Part shown: positions 1 to 6,654 of the stretch, one piece after another
Numbering within the stretch: position 1 is the first letter of the stretch
How the letters are laid out: every line of letters begins with the position of its first letter
Assembly (NCBI GenBank): GCA_038211505.1
Contig: JBBQVO010000108.1
Span: forward strand, 1 to 11,356
Source of the DNA: JBBQVO01 sp038211505
GTDB taxonomy: Bacteria; Chloroflexota; Dehalococcoidia; DSTF01; JACRBR01
Direction: 5' to 3'
Length of the DNA stretch: 11,356 nucleotides
Notes under the pieces: model-generated
Database searches by the model: none
Told to the model about the DNA's origin: nothing
What the model saw: only the letters and a program-made list of their open reading frames with translations
Translations under genes and position numbers: made by a program

Positions 1-161
1 TCCAGTTCAGCCGCAAGAAGCTCGGCCCGGGCGTCGCGCCGCGCGAGATCGACTTCATCACGACGCTGCCAAAGACACGCTCAGGCAAGATCATGCGCCG
101 GCTCCTGAAGGCGCGCGAGCTCGGACTACCCGAAGGCGATACGAGCACACTCGAAGACTAA
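1..161 (+). CDS. acsA: Acetyl-CoA synthetase (AcsA type), C-terminal end only
   Basis: This is the 3' end of an acyl-adenylate-forming (ANL superfamily) enzyme; its start lies upstream of the window. The reading frame begins at base 3 and stops with TAA at 159-161, leaving 52 visible codons. The stretch LPKTRSGKIMRRLLKARE is the ANL A10 motif. Its lysine (codon 87-89) is the residue needed for adenylation and is the known target of regulatory acetylation in acetyl-CoA synthetases. The ending ELGLPEGDTSTLED matches what I recall of the Bacillus AcsA type more closely than enteric Acs, which continues further after the GDTSTL motif. The family activates acetate with ATP and CoA in the cytoplasm. 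Other short-chain acyl-CoA synthetases share A10, so substrate is inferred from the tail. The next gene, on the same strand, starts about 90 bases on; I see no clear terminator between them. Confidence 0.85.
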   Translation, partial: QFSRKKLGPGVAPREIDFITTLPKTRSGKIMRRLLKARELGLPEGDTSTLED

Positions 162-238
162 CCCCTCACGATACGACCGCCGGGCGGGCGCGTTCGTATG
201 AATGTCAGTGGCACGCGATTTTAACTCGGGGCGGATGC

Positions 239-243
239 GGAGG
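239..243 (+). promoter_or_regulatory. Shine-Dalgarno GGAGG deciding the start at 253
   Basis: GGAGG at 239-243 lies nine bases before the GTG at 253, which favours that GTG over the in-frame ATGs at 202 and 235. No comparable purine stretch is correctly spaced before ATG 202. Confidence 0.5.
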
Positions 244-252
244 CGGCGGCAG

Positions 253-1152
253 GTGTCGGAAAAGCACAAAAAGCATCGAGAGCCGGTTCCGGAGCCTGCG
301 CGCCTCACACGCCGCTACGTGCTCGCCGGCGTAGCCGTGATGGTCGCCGCGGCGGCTTTGGCGGTGGTCGCCGTCACCTACTTCGGTGGCTCATCGCTCA
401 GCAAGGGCGACCCCAAGCCGACGGCGCTCGCTCTGCTGCCGACGGCCGCAGCCCGACCGCCCACGCCCACCGGCGACGAAGTTCCCGGCGCTCGCAGCGC
501 CGCCGCGGACGCGCTGGCGAAGAAATGGGATGACGCGTCGGACGACGAACGCGCTCTCATCCAGACGGAAGTCAATCGCGTCTTCGACAACTCGACCTTT
601 CGCGCGTCGAGCGCCATCACCGCCGGCGTCGACATCTTCCGCCGCGACGGACACACGCACGTGTCACGGCAATACCTGCCGGTGATCACGGAAGGTCAAG
701 ATCCAACAGTATCGACGGATCTCGTTTACTACTGTCCGGTGGCCGCGACGGGCATCGACGCATTCCGTTACGAGACGAAGCCTTCGCAGGCGACTACGAT
801 TGCGAAGGCGAGCGCTGCGTTCGGCACGCAGCCCTGGGAACGCGTCGTCGCCAGCGCCGATTGGTCGACGGTGAAGGATCAAGGATTCAAGACGATTAAC
901 GGTCGCCAGGCGCACGGGCTTGAGATGCAGTTCAAGGCCGGCGGCGGCGGCGTCACCGTCCAGTACTGGTTTGACGTCGAAACGGCGCGCCTTCTCGAGC
1001 GCTCGGACGTCGGTGGCGGCAACGCGTTCAATCCGCAGCAGACCTACACGCTCGACTACCGCGCGCTCGAACCGCCGCGTGTCCCGCAGGGCTTGCAACC
1101 GCCGCCCTGCATCAACGAGATCAACATCGAACTGGCGAAAGCGCCGGCGTAA
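253..1152 (+). CDS. Membrane-anchored extracytoplasmic protein of unknown function
   Basis: I do not recognise this 299-residue protein. From the GTG at 253, chosen for its GGAGG at 239-243, it has a basic N-terminus (residues 1-21, rich in K, R and H), one hydrophobic helix at about 23-43, and a Pro/Ala/Thr-rich linker to about residue 75. A folded domain then runs to the end. This looks like an N-in, C-out signal anchor with an exported domain. The domain carries two cysteines (C161 and C286) that could form a disulfide outside the membrane. A segment near residues 210-255 (NGRQAHGLEMQFK, then QYWFDVETARLLER) resembles the beta-strand pattern of LolA/LppX-like lipid-carrier folds, but this is only a suggestion. 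An in-frame ATG at 202 would add 17 residues. The gene stands alone, followed by the thrS leader. Confidence 0.75.
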   Translation: MSEKHKKHREPVPEPARLTRRYVLAGVAVMVAAAALAVVAVTYFGGSSLSKGDPKPTALALLPTAAARPPTPTGDEVPGARSAAADALAKKWDDASDDERALIQTEVNRVFDNSTFRASSAITAGVDIFRRDGHTHVSRQYLPVITEGQDPTVSTDLVYYCPVAATGIDAFRYETKPSQATTIAKASAAFGTQPWERVVASADWSTVKDQGFKTINGRQAHGLEMQFKAGGGGVTVQYWFDVETARLLERSDVGGGNAFNPQQTYTLDYRALEPPRVPQGLQPPPCINEINIELAKAPA

Positions 1153-1194
1153 GAATTGCGTCGTTCGGAGTTGTATCGCCGCTTCCGTTGATGC

Positions 1195-1469
1195 TACGCT
1201 GCGGCATCGGCGTTGACCGGGACGAGTAGCGACTCTCCCGCCGGCCGCAGAGAGGGCGCGTTCGCTGCAAGCGCCCGCCGGCACGATCGCGAACACCACC
1301 CGTGATGCCGCATCCCGAACCCCGCGCGGGTAGTAGGCGATGCCGTCTGGCCCCGTTACTGGCCGCTGGAGGGCGATGTCGTCACCGCGCACAGGCGTGA
1401 CGCGTCACTGAACCAGGGTGGAACCACGGAGCACGCCTCCCGTCCCTGCACGGACGGAGAGGCGTTTTT
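1195..1469 (+). promoter_or_regulatory. Threonine T-box riboswitch (thrS leader)
   Basis: This leader fills the otherwise gene-free 334 bases between 1153 and 1486. Stem I closes with a perfect 8-bp helix (1201-1208 with 1304-1311). Above it lies the specifier loop, with the loop-E sequences AGTA (1225-1228) and GAA (1291-1293) flanked by a GCGA/TCGC helix (1229-1232 with 1287-1290). After GAAC come two ACC triplets (1295-1297 and 1298-1300), so the specifier reads ACC, threonine, in either register. The distal Stem I motifs AGAGAGGGCG (from 1249) and GCTGCAAG (1265-1272) are present. The T-box sequence AGGGTGGAACCACGG is at 1415-1429. Its antiterminator pairs AGGG (1415-1418) with CCCT (1444-1447) and ACG (1426-1428) with CGT (1441-1443). 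In this class, uncharged tRNA-Thr stabilises the antiterminator and allows transcription of thrS. The promoter is unresolved. Confidence 0.95.
1433..1469 (+). terminator. Intrinsic terminator of the thrS T-box
   Basis: The arms ACGCCTC (1433-1439) plus CGTCC (1441-1445) pair with GGACG (1452-1456) plus GAGGCGT (1459-1465), followed by a run of T ending at 1469. The 5' arm shares bases 1441-1445 with the antiterminator, so the two structures exclude each other. This makes it a transcription-attenuation T-box rather than a translational one. Confidence 0.9.
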
Positions 1470-1486
1470 GATCCGGGGAGAGTTCC

Positions 1487-3289
1487 ATGACGCTCGCTGA
1501 CCTGCCACGCGAAGATCGCCTGTACCGCAAGCGTCACTCGGCCGCCCACATCATGGCGGAGGCCGTGCTTGAGATGTTCCCGGAAGCGCGCTTCGCCATC
1601 GGTCCGCCGATCGACAGCGGCTTCTATTACGACTTCGAACTGCCGCGCGCGCTCACTCCGGAAGACCTGCCGCAGGTCGAAGAGCGCATGCGCGCCCGCA
1701 TGGCATCCGACGTCGCCTTCGAGCGCAGCGAGATGTCGAAGGCCGACGCGCTCAAGGAGTTCGCCTCGCAGCCGTTCAAGGTTGAGCTGATCGAGGGCAT
1801 CGCTGACGAGAAGGTTTCGCTCTACCGCCAGGGCGCCTTCCTCGATCTCTGCGAGGGCCCGCACGTCGACCGCACGAGCGAAGTGCCGCCCTTCAAGCTG
1901 ACCAGCGTCGCCGGCGCCTACTGGCGCGGCGACGAGAAGCGCCCGATGCTCCATCGCATCTACGGAGTCATGTTCGAGACGCAGGAAGAGCTCGACGATT
2001 ATCTCGCCCGCCTCGAAGAAGCGGGACGCCGGGATCACCGTAAGCTCGGCCGTGAGCTGAAGCTCTTCATGTCGCACGAGCTCGTCGGCGCAGGCCTGCC
2101 GTTGCTACTGCCCAAAGGCGCCACGATCCGTCGCTTGCTTGAGGAGCACATGCGCAAGCAGGAGCGCGAGTCGGGCTATGACCACGTCTACACGCCAGAC
2201 CTCGGAAAGGTCGACCTTTACCGCACGTCCGGACACTGGGCGCACTATCGGGAGGGCATGTTCCCGCCGATGCAGCTCGAGCACGAAGAGCTGGTGCTGC
2301 GGCCGATGAACTGCCCGCACCACATCCTCATCTATCAGAACGAGCTGCGGAGCTATCGCGATCTGCCCATTCGTCTCGCCGAGTTCGGGACTATGTGGCG
2401 GTACGAAAAATCGGGCGCCGTCGGCGGCCTCAGCCGCGTCCGCGCCATCAACCTCAACGATGCCCACATCTTCTGCACGCCGGAGCAGATCGCCGCTGAA
2501 GTCACCAACGTTTTGCGGCTCGTCGAGCGCACCTTCGCGACGTTGAGCATCACCGACTACACGTACCGGCTTTCACTGCGCGACGCCGACAAGGCGAAGT
2601 ACGTCGACAACGATCAGCTCTGGGAGACGGCGGAGAAGGAACTGCGCGACGTCCTCGAGTCGCTCAAGCTCCCGTACTACGACGGCGTCGGCGAAGCGGC
2701 GTTTTATGGCCCGAAGATCGACATCCAGCTGCGCGACATTCTCGGCCGGGAGGAGACGATGGCGACGATCCAGGTCGACCGTCATCTGCCCGAACAGTTC
2801 GAGCTCACATATATCGGCGAGGACGGCGCGCAGCATCGGCCGGTGATGATCCACCGCGGCGTTATCGGCGCCACCGAGCGGATGATGGCGTATCTCATCG
2901 AACTGTACGCGGGCGCTTTCCCGGCATGGCTCGCGCCGGTGCAGGCCGTCGTCATCCCGATCGCCGATCGCCACGCCGACTACGCGCACGAAGTCGTCGG
3001 CAGCCTGCGCGCCGCCGGCCTCCGCGCCGAAGTCGACGCCCGTACCGAACGCATGAACCTCAAGATCCGCGACGCCCAACTACAGAAGATCCCGTACATG
3101 CTCGTCGTCGGCGACCGCGAGGCCGAAGCGCAGGCCGTCTCGGTCCGCACCCGTGCCGGCGAGGATCTCAAATCGATGCCCGTGTTCCAGTTCATCGATC
3201 GCCTCAACGACGAAGTCGAGACGAGCATGAACCCGGAACAAGCCGGCCCCGATATCGATGGCGAGCGCCGCCCGAGCGCCGACGCATGA
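1487..3289 (+). CDS. thrS: Threonyl-tRNA synthetase lacking the TGS domain
   Basis: This 600-residue class II aminoacyl-tRNA synthetase charges tRNA-Thr in the cytoplasm. The ATG at 1487 has GGAG at 1477-1480. The N2 editing domain comes first, with H17/H21 (HSAAH) and C122/H126 (LCEGPH) as its conserved site for clearing mischarged serine. The catalytic core has motif 2 (WRYEKSGAVGGLSRVR), motif 3 (HRGVIGATERMM), and zinc ligands C276 (MNCPHH), H327 (DAHIF) and H456. The anticodon-binding domain spans about residues 483-575, followed by a short polar tail. The usual N-terminal TGS domain of about 60 residues is absent (E. coli ThrRS has 642 residues). The terminator ends only 17 bases before the ATG, so no hidden upstream start can supply it. 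Expression is controlled by the T-box. The stop overlaps the next start as ATGA. Confidence 0.97.
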   Translation: MTLADLPREDRLYRKRHSAAHIMAEAVLEMFPEARFAIGPPIDSGFYYDFELPRALTPEDLPQVEERMRARMASDVAFERSEMSKADALKEFASQPFKVELIEGIADEKVSLYRQGAFLDLCEGPHVDRTSEVPPFKLTSVAGAYWRGDEKRPMLHRIYGVMFETQEELDDYLARLEEAGRRDHRKLGRELKLFMSHELVGAGLPLLLPKGATIRRLLEEHMRKQERESGYDHVYTPDLGKVDLYRTSGHWAHYREGMFPPMQLEHEELVLRPMNCPHHILIYQNELRSYRDLPIRLAEFGTMWRYEKSGAVGGLSRVRAINLNDAHIFCTPEQIAAEVTNVLRLVERTFATLSITDYTYRLSLRDADKAKYVDNDQLWETAEKELRDVLESLKLPYYDGVGEAAFYGPKIDIQLRDILGREETMATIQVDRHLPEQFELTYIGEDGAQHRPVMIHRGVIGATERMMAYLIELYAGAFPAWLAPVQAVVIPIADRHADYAHEVVGSLRAAGLRAEVDARTERMNLKIRDAQLQKIPYMLVVGDREAEAQAVSVRTRAGEDLKSMPVFQFIDRLNDEVETSMNPEQAGPDIDGERRPSADA

Positions 3290-4638
3290 CGAAGCGGCGC
3301 GCCATCGGCGTCAGTCGCATCACCCGCACGCTTCGACCGGCGCGGCTCGCTGGTCGCGCCGCGGCGCGTTGGGCCGCGACGTACGCGTCGTGGGGCGACG
3401 CGCGTACGCGCAAGCGCGAAGAGTTCGTGATGCGCACCGCCGAAGACGTCACGCGCACAATGGGCGAGATGAAGGGCGCCGTCATGAAGTTCGGCCAGAT
3501 CCTCTCGCTGATGAGCGGCGTGCTGCCCGACGAGATGACGGCCCAGCTCGCGACGCTGCAGTCGAACGCGCCGCCGATGGCCTACAACCTCGTCGAGGAC
3601 GTCTTCGAGCGCGAGTACGGCCGTTCGCCCGACGCCGTCTTTCGCACATTCGAGCACGTGCCGTTCGCCGCCGCATCGATCGGCCAGGTGCATCGCGCCA
3701 CGACGCTCGATGGAGCGCAGGTCGCCGTCAAGGTGCAGTACCCCGGCGTCCGCGAGGCGATCGAGCACGATCTCGCGAACGTCGGCATGATGATCAGCAT
3801 GGCCGGCGTCGTCTCACGCGGCCTCGACGCCGGCCCGATCGTCCGCGATCTTCGAGACGGCATCCTCGGCGAACTCGATTATCTACGCGAAGCGGCGTCG
3901 CAGCAGCGTTTCTACGACGAGTTCGACGGCCACGCCTTCATCCGCGTCCCGCGCGTCCTCCACGAATTGACGACGCCGCGCGTGCTTGTGCAGGAATACA
4001 TCGCCGGCAAGCCCTTCGCCGCCGCGCTCCAGATGCCGCAACCGGATCGCGATCGCATCGGCGAGATCATCTTTCGGTACGCCTTCGGCTCGATCTATCG
4101 TCACAGCCTCTTCAACGGCGACCCGCATCCCGGCAACTACCTGCTGCTCGATGACGGCGGCGTCGCCTTTGTCGACTACGGCTGCGTCGCCGAGTTCTCG
4201 CCCGCGACGATCGACGCATTCAAGCGCATCATCCGCGCCCTCTTCGCCGGCGATCTCGACGCCTGGCGCGCGTCACTCGTCGGCGCCGGCATCTTGCTGC
4301 CCGACGCGCCCTTCAACACGGACGAGCTCTACGACCACATGCACTGGTACTGGGCGCCGATCCTCACTCCGGAGGTGACGTTCACACCCGAACTCGCCGC
4401 CGAGATGGTGCGTCACAACGCCCAGGCGACCGGCCGCGGCGGCGAGATCAACCGCTGGTGCAACGTGCCCGAAGGCATGGTCTTCCTCACGCGCATCAAC
4501 TTCGGCCTCGCCGGCCTGCTCGCCAGCCTCGGCGCGCGCGGCCCCTGGCGCGCCATCACGTCGGAGTGGATCGACGACACGCCGCCGGCGACCGACCTCG
4601 GCCGCCGCTCCGCCGCCACCTCCCGCGTCCCCGTGTGA
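3286..4638 (+). CDS. ABC1/UbiB (ADCK)-family atypical kinase
   Basis: This 450-residue protein belongs to the ABC1/UbiB/ADCK protein-kinase-like family, linked in other organisms to isoprenoid-quinone and lipid metabolism and having ATPase activity. The family signatures occur in order: KFGQ (K68-Q71), the alanine-rich nucleotide loop AAASIGQVH (from A128), ATP-binding lysine K149 (VAVKVQYPG), ELDY (E196-Y199), the catalytic-loop equivalent GDPHPGN (D279, N284), and the metal-binding triplet DYG (D297-G299) where most members have DFG. No C-terminal membrane helices are obvious, unlike E. coli UbiB. The ATG at 3286 overlaps the thrS stop as ATGA and has no clear Shine-Dalgarno sequence, so translation is probably coupled to thrS and transcription falls under the T-box. 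The same frame stays open upstream to about 2926, inside thrS, but that part is read-through. The substrate is unknown. Confidence 0.93.
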   Translation: MTKRRAIGVSRITRTLRPARLAGRAAARWAATYASWGDARTRKREEFVMRTAEDVTRTMGEMKGAVMKFGQILSLMSGVLPDEMTAQLATLQSNAPPMAYNLVEDVFEREYGRSPDAVFRTFEHVPFAAASIGQVHRATTLDGAQVAVKVQYPGVREAIEHDLANVGMMISMAGVVSRGLDAGPIVRDLRDGILGELDYLREAASQQRFYDEFDGHAFIRVPRVLHELTTPRVLVQEYIAGKPFAAALQMPQPDRDRIGEIIFRYAFGSIYRHSLFNGDPHPGNYLLLDDGGVAFVDYGCVAEFSPATIDAFKRIIRALFAGDLDAWRASLVGAGILLPDAPFNTDELYDHMHWYWAPILTPEVTFTPELAAEMVRHNAQATGRGGEINRWCNVPEGMVFLTRINFGLAGLLASLGARGPWRAITSEWIDDTPPATDLGRRSAATSRVPV

Positions 4639-4661
4639 GAATCGATCGCGGCTCCCCGTGC

Positions 4662-4683
4662 GGACAGGTCTTCAGACCTGTCC
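4662..4683. repeat. Perfect intergenic palindrome, 10-bp arms
   Basis: GGACAGGTCT (4662-4671) and AGACCTGTCC (4674-4683) are exact reverse complements separated by TC. Folded as RNA this gives a 9-bp stem with a TTCA loop. A second, weaker hairpin follows directly: GTCGAG (4686-4691) with CTCGAC (4702-4707). There is no T run, so it is not a typical intrinsic terminator, although it sits just after the kinase stop. From memory, similar GACAGGTC-type palindromes recur in intergenic DNA of some environmental bacteria; this was not checked here. Confidence 0.7.
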
Positions 4684-4741
4684 CGGTCGAGGCGCCGGCT
4701 TCTCGACTCGCCGTACCATCGTGCAAGCGCCCCGGTTCGCG

Positions 4742-4747
4742 TAACCT
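4742..4747 (+). promoter_or_regulatory. Possible -10 box for a leaderless start at 4754
   Basis: TAACCT fits the loose TANNNT pattern and ends six bases before the GTG at 4754. That gene has no Shine-Dalgarno sequence. It matches only three of six consensus positions and I see no -35, so the call rests mainly on the same arrangement at other starts in the window. Confidence 0.25.
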
Positions 4748-4753
4748 GCCGCC

Positions 4754-5776
4754 GTGACAGCAGAAGACCATCAAACCGCCATCGCCCGCCTCCCTCGCGT
4801 CTCCCTCACGTCGCTACCGTCGCCGCTCGAACGCGCCGCCGGACTTGAGCGCGCCCTGCGGTCGGAAGGATGCGCGACGGTCCCGCGGATCTATCTCAAG
4901 CGCGACGATCTCCTGTCGCTCGGCCTCGGTGGCAACAAGATCCGCAATCTCGAATTCTCGATCGGCGAAGCTCTGGCCCAGGGTGCGACCGACATCATCA
5001 CTGCCGGCCGCGTCCAGTCGAATCACTGCCGACTGACCGCCGCGGCCTGCGCGCGCGTCGGACTCCGCGCTCACCTCGTCTTCGCGGGCGATCGCCCGCC
5101 AGAACACAGCGGCAACGCGCTCCTCGACGAGCTCTTCGGCGCGCGCATGTACTACACCGGCAATGACGATCGCGAACTGCGTGCGTCGTGGATCAACATG
5201 CTCACCGCCGGCATGGAGATGATCGAGCGCCGGCCATACGTCATCCCCGTCGGCGGCTCGAACGCCCTCGGCGCGCTCGGCCACGTCCTCGCCATGTCGG
5301 AGCTGTACGACCAATGCCGCGCCATCGACATCAAGCCGGAGGCGATCGTACTCGCCACCGCGACCGGTGGCACGCAGGCGGGTATGCTCGTCGGCGCCGC
5401 CGCCCTCGGCATCGACGTCGAGATTCACGGATACGCCGTCGCGAAGTCCGCCGACGACCTCACAGACATCGTCCGCGCGATCGCACACGAAGTGGCGTCG
5501 ATGATCGGCCGCCCGCCCATCGACGCCAAGCGCATCCTCATCGATGGATCGATGCTCGGCGACGGCTACGGCATCGCCTCCGCCGCCGGCGACGAGGCCG
5601 TGCGCCTCCTCGCGCGGAGCGAAGGCGTCGTCGCCGATCCGGTCTACACCGGCAAAGGCCTTGCCGGCCTTATCGCGCTTCTGAGATCCGGCCGCTTCAC
5701 CGACGACCAATGCGTCGTCTTTCTCCACACCGGCGGCGCCCCGGCGCTCTTCGCACACACCACGGCGGAACGATGA
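4754..5776 (+). CDS. PLP-dependent D-cysteine desulfhydrase / ACC deaminase family enzyme
   Basis: This 340-residue fold-type II PLP enzyme belongs to the ACC deaminase/D-cysteine desulfhydrase family, whose members release ammonia and a keto acid (with sulfide in the case of D-cysteine). The Schiff-base lysine is K62 in GLGGNKIRNLEF. The phosphate-binding loop is TGGTQAG (T204-G210). DPVYTGKGLAGL (from D295) and HTGGAPALF (from H325) are typical C-terminal motifs. The DPVYTGK form suits D-cysteine desulfhydrase better than true ACC deaminase, which usually reads DPVYEGK. L-cysteate sulfo-lyase (CuyA) is a close alternative, so no gene symbol is given. The start is a GTG without a Shine-Dalgarno sequence; the N-terminus RVSLTSLPSPLERA lines up with the normal start of the family. 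It appears to be transcribed alone. Confidence 0.88.
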   Translation: MTAEDHQTAIARLPRVSLTSLPSPLERAAGLERALRSEGCATVPRIYLKRDDLLSLGLGGNKIRNLEFSIGEALAQGATDIITAGRVQSNHCRLTAAACARVGLRAHLVFAGDRPPEHSGNALLDELFGARMYYTGNDDRELRASWINMLTAGMEMIERRPYVIPVGGSNALGALGHVLAMSELYDQCRAIDIKPEAIVLATATGGTQAGMLVGAAALGIDVEIHGYAVAKSADDLTDIVRAIAHEVASMIGRPPIDAKRILIDGSMLGDGYGIASAAGDEAVRLLARSEGVVADPVYTGKGLAGLIALLRSGRFTDDQCVVFLHTGGAPALFAHTTAER

Positions 5777-5823
5777 CGGGCCGTCGTCTTGTCATCGTGG
5801 CGGCCTCATCCCGCAACCGCATC

Positions 5824-5829
5824 TATAAT
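5824..5829 (+). promoter_or_regulatory. Consensus -10 box TATAAT
   Basis: An exact TATAAT stands in the gap after the PLP-enzyme gene. The predicted transcript would start near 5836, which is the A of an ATG. No good -35 is found at 16-18 bases upstream; TTGTCA at 5789-5794 is too far away. It would drive the small ORF at 5836 and the Rieske-like gene at 5928. Confidence 0.5.
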
Positions 5830-5835
5830 GCGCCG

Positions 5836-5931
5836 ATGCTCTGCAATCCCCCGATAACGACATTCGTCCCGCATGCCCGAACGATGTTGGCGCGTGCGGC
5901 GCGCCCGCGCGCACGAGTGGCCACCGAATGA
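5836..5931 (+). CDS. Possible 31-codon leaderless ORF upstream of the Rieske-like gene
   Basis: A 31-residue reading frame starts at ATG 5836, six bases after TATAAT, and ends with a TGA that overlaps the next gene's ATG as ATGA at 5928-5931. The predicted peptide begins MLCNPPITTF and has a basic second half (LARAARPRARVATE). I recognise no family. The position suggests a leaderless upstream ORF that delivers ribosomes to the Rieske-like gene, whose own Shine-Dalgarno sequence is weak. It could also be chance: short open frames are easy to find in DNA this rich in G and C. The evidence is the promoter spacing plus the exact stop/start overlap, not sequence similarity. Confidence 0.35.
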   Translation: MLCNPPITTFVPHARTMLARAARPRARVATE

Positions 5932-6509
5932 TCAGTTCCCGCGTTGGCGCCGCGCTCGCCGTCGTCCTCTCCGTCATCGCCGTCGCGCTCGCCGTCGTCG
6001 CCTTCATGGCGACCGTACGCGACGACGGAACGACGATCGGCCGTCTCGTCCCGTCTCGCAAGGACAACGATTACAACGGCGATCCGCTCGCATTCCCGCT
6101 CGATGAGTTCTTCATCGGTCGCGGCAGCGACGCCAAACTCCACGCCTTCTACGTCTATCCGCCGGGCTTCTACGGTCACACGCGCGGCTGCAAAGTCGTA
6201 TGGGATCCGTCGGTGACGATATCCGGCAGCAAGGGCAGATCTGGCCCCGGCTTCTACGTCGACCCCTGCAGCGGCGCCCACTTCGATCGAGACGGCGATC
6301 TCGTCGATGGTGAAGCTGATCGCGGCCTCGATCACTTCGCCGTCCTCCCGGGAGTAGAAGGCGCCGTCGTCGACACCCGCACCCTCTACTGCGGCCACGA
6401 ACTCCCGCAGCTCGCAACCCCCGAGTCCTCCGACGACACCCCCACACCAACTCCCGCCCCCAACGCCACCAAATGTGACCGCGTCTCCCCCAACACCAAG
6501 AAACCGTAA
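5928..6509 (+). CDS. Membrane-anchored Rieske-fold protein without cluster ligands
   Basis: This 193-residue protein has a hydrophobic N-terminal anchor (about residues 7-28), an extracytoplasmic Rieske-like domain (about 50-150), and a Thr/Pro-rich tail. The pattern AFYVYPPGFYGHTRGCKVVWDP, then FYVDPCSGAHFDRDGDLVDGEADRGLDHF, follows the two cluster-binding loops of bc-complex Rieske proteins (CTHLGC...W and CPCHG..FD..G). All four [2Fe-2S] ligands are replaced: loop 1 reads G83-H84-T85-R86-G87-C88 and loop 2 reads D112-P113-C114-S115. The two cysteines at the positions of the Rieske loop-bridging disulfide, C88 and C114, are kept. I infer a Rieske fold with no iron-sulfur cluster, so a structural or binding role rather than electron transfer. 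H84 and H118 are nearby histidines but are shifted from the ligand positions. Its stop faces the convergent flavoprotein gene at 6725. Confidence 0.8.
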   Translation: MISSRVGAALAVVLSVIAVALAVVAFMATVRDDGTTIGRLVPSRKDNDYNGDPLAFPLDEFFIGRGSDAKLHAFYVYPPGFYGHTRGCKVVWDPSVTISGSKGRSGPGFYVDPCSGAHFDRDGDLVDGEADRGLDHFAVLPGVEGAVVDTRTLYCGHELPQLATPESSDDTPTPTPAPNATKCDRVSPNTKKP

Positions 6510-6614
6510 CGTGGGAGGCGACGACCCATGACGAGCATCGTGTAGGGGCTGCCCGACGTGGCCGCCCTCCCTGAACCGCCGACGTAAATCTAGATCGCCG
6601 CGCTCCCCCAATTT

Positions 6615-6654
6615 TGTCATTCTGAGCGCAGCGAAGAATCTCTCCGATGTCACC
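6615..6654 (+). repeat. Interspersed TGTCATTCTGAGCG-type repeat, copy 1
   Basis: This 40-bp element runs from TGTCATTCTGAGCGCAGC through GAATCTCTCCGAT to CACC. A second copy at 10400-10440 has four substitutions and one inserted base. Elements beginning TCATTCTGAGCG are common intergenic repeats in many bacterial genomes; their reverse translation gives the familiar spurious peptide RFFAALRMT. It lies in the 215-bp gap 6510-6724, in which I find no gene. Confidence 0.75.

Noticed and set aside
1171..1200. A possible promoter for the T-box (TTGTAT, 18 bases, TACGCT with an upstream TG)
   Set aside because: The implied transcript start near 1207 would cut into the perfect closing helix of Stem I (1201-1208), and the match to consensus is poor.
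2926..3285. An upstream extension of the ABC1 kinase frame inside thrS
   Set aside because: The translated extension is Arg/Pro-rich out-of-frame thrS sequence. The kinase homology begins after the ATG at 3286, which overlaps the thrS stop.
6510..6614. A terminator between the convergent genes at 6509 and 6725
   Set aside because: GGGAGG near 6512 and CCCTCC further on pair only partly, with a long loop and no T run. I could not support a terminator.
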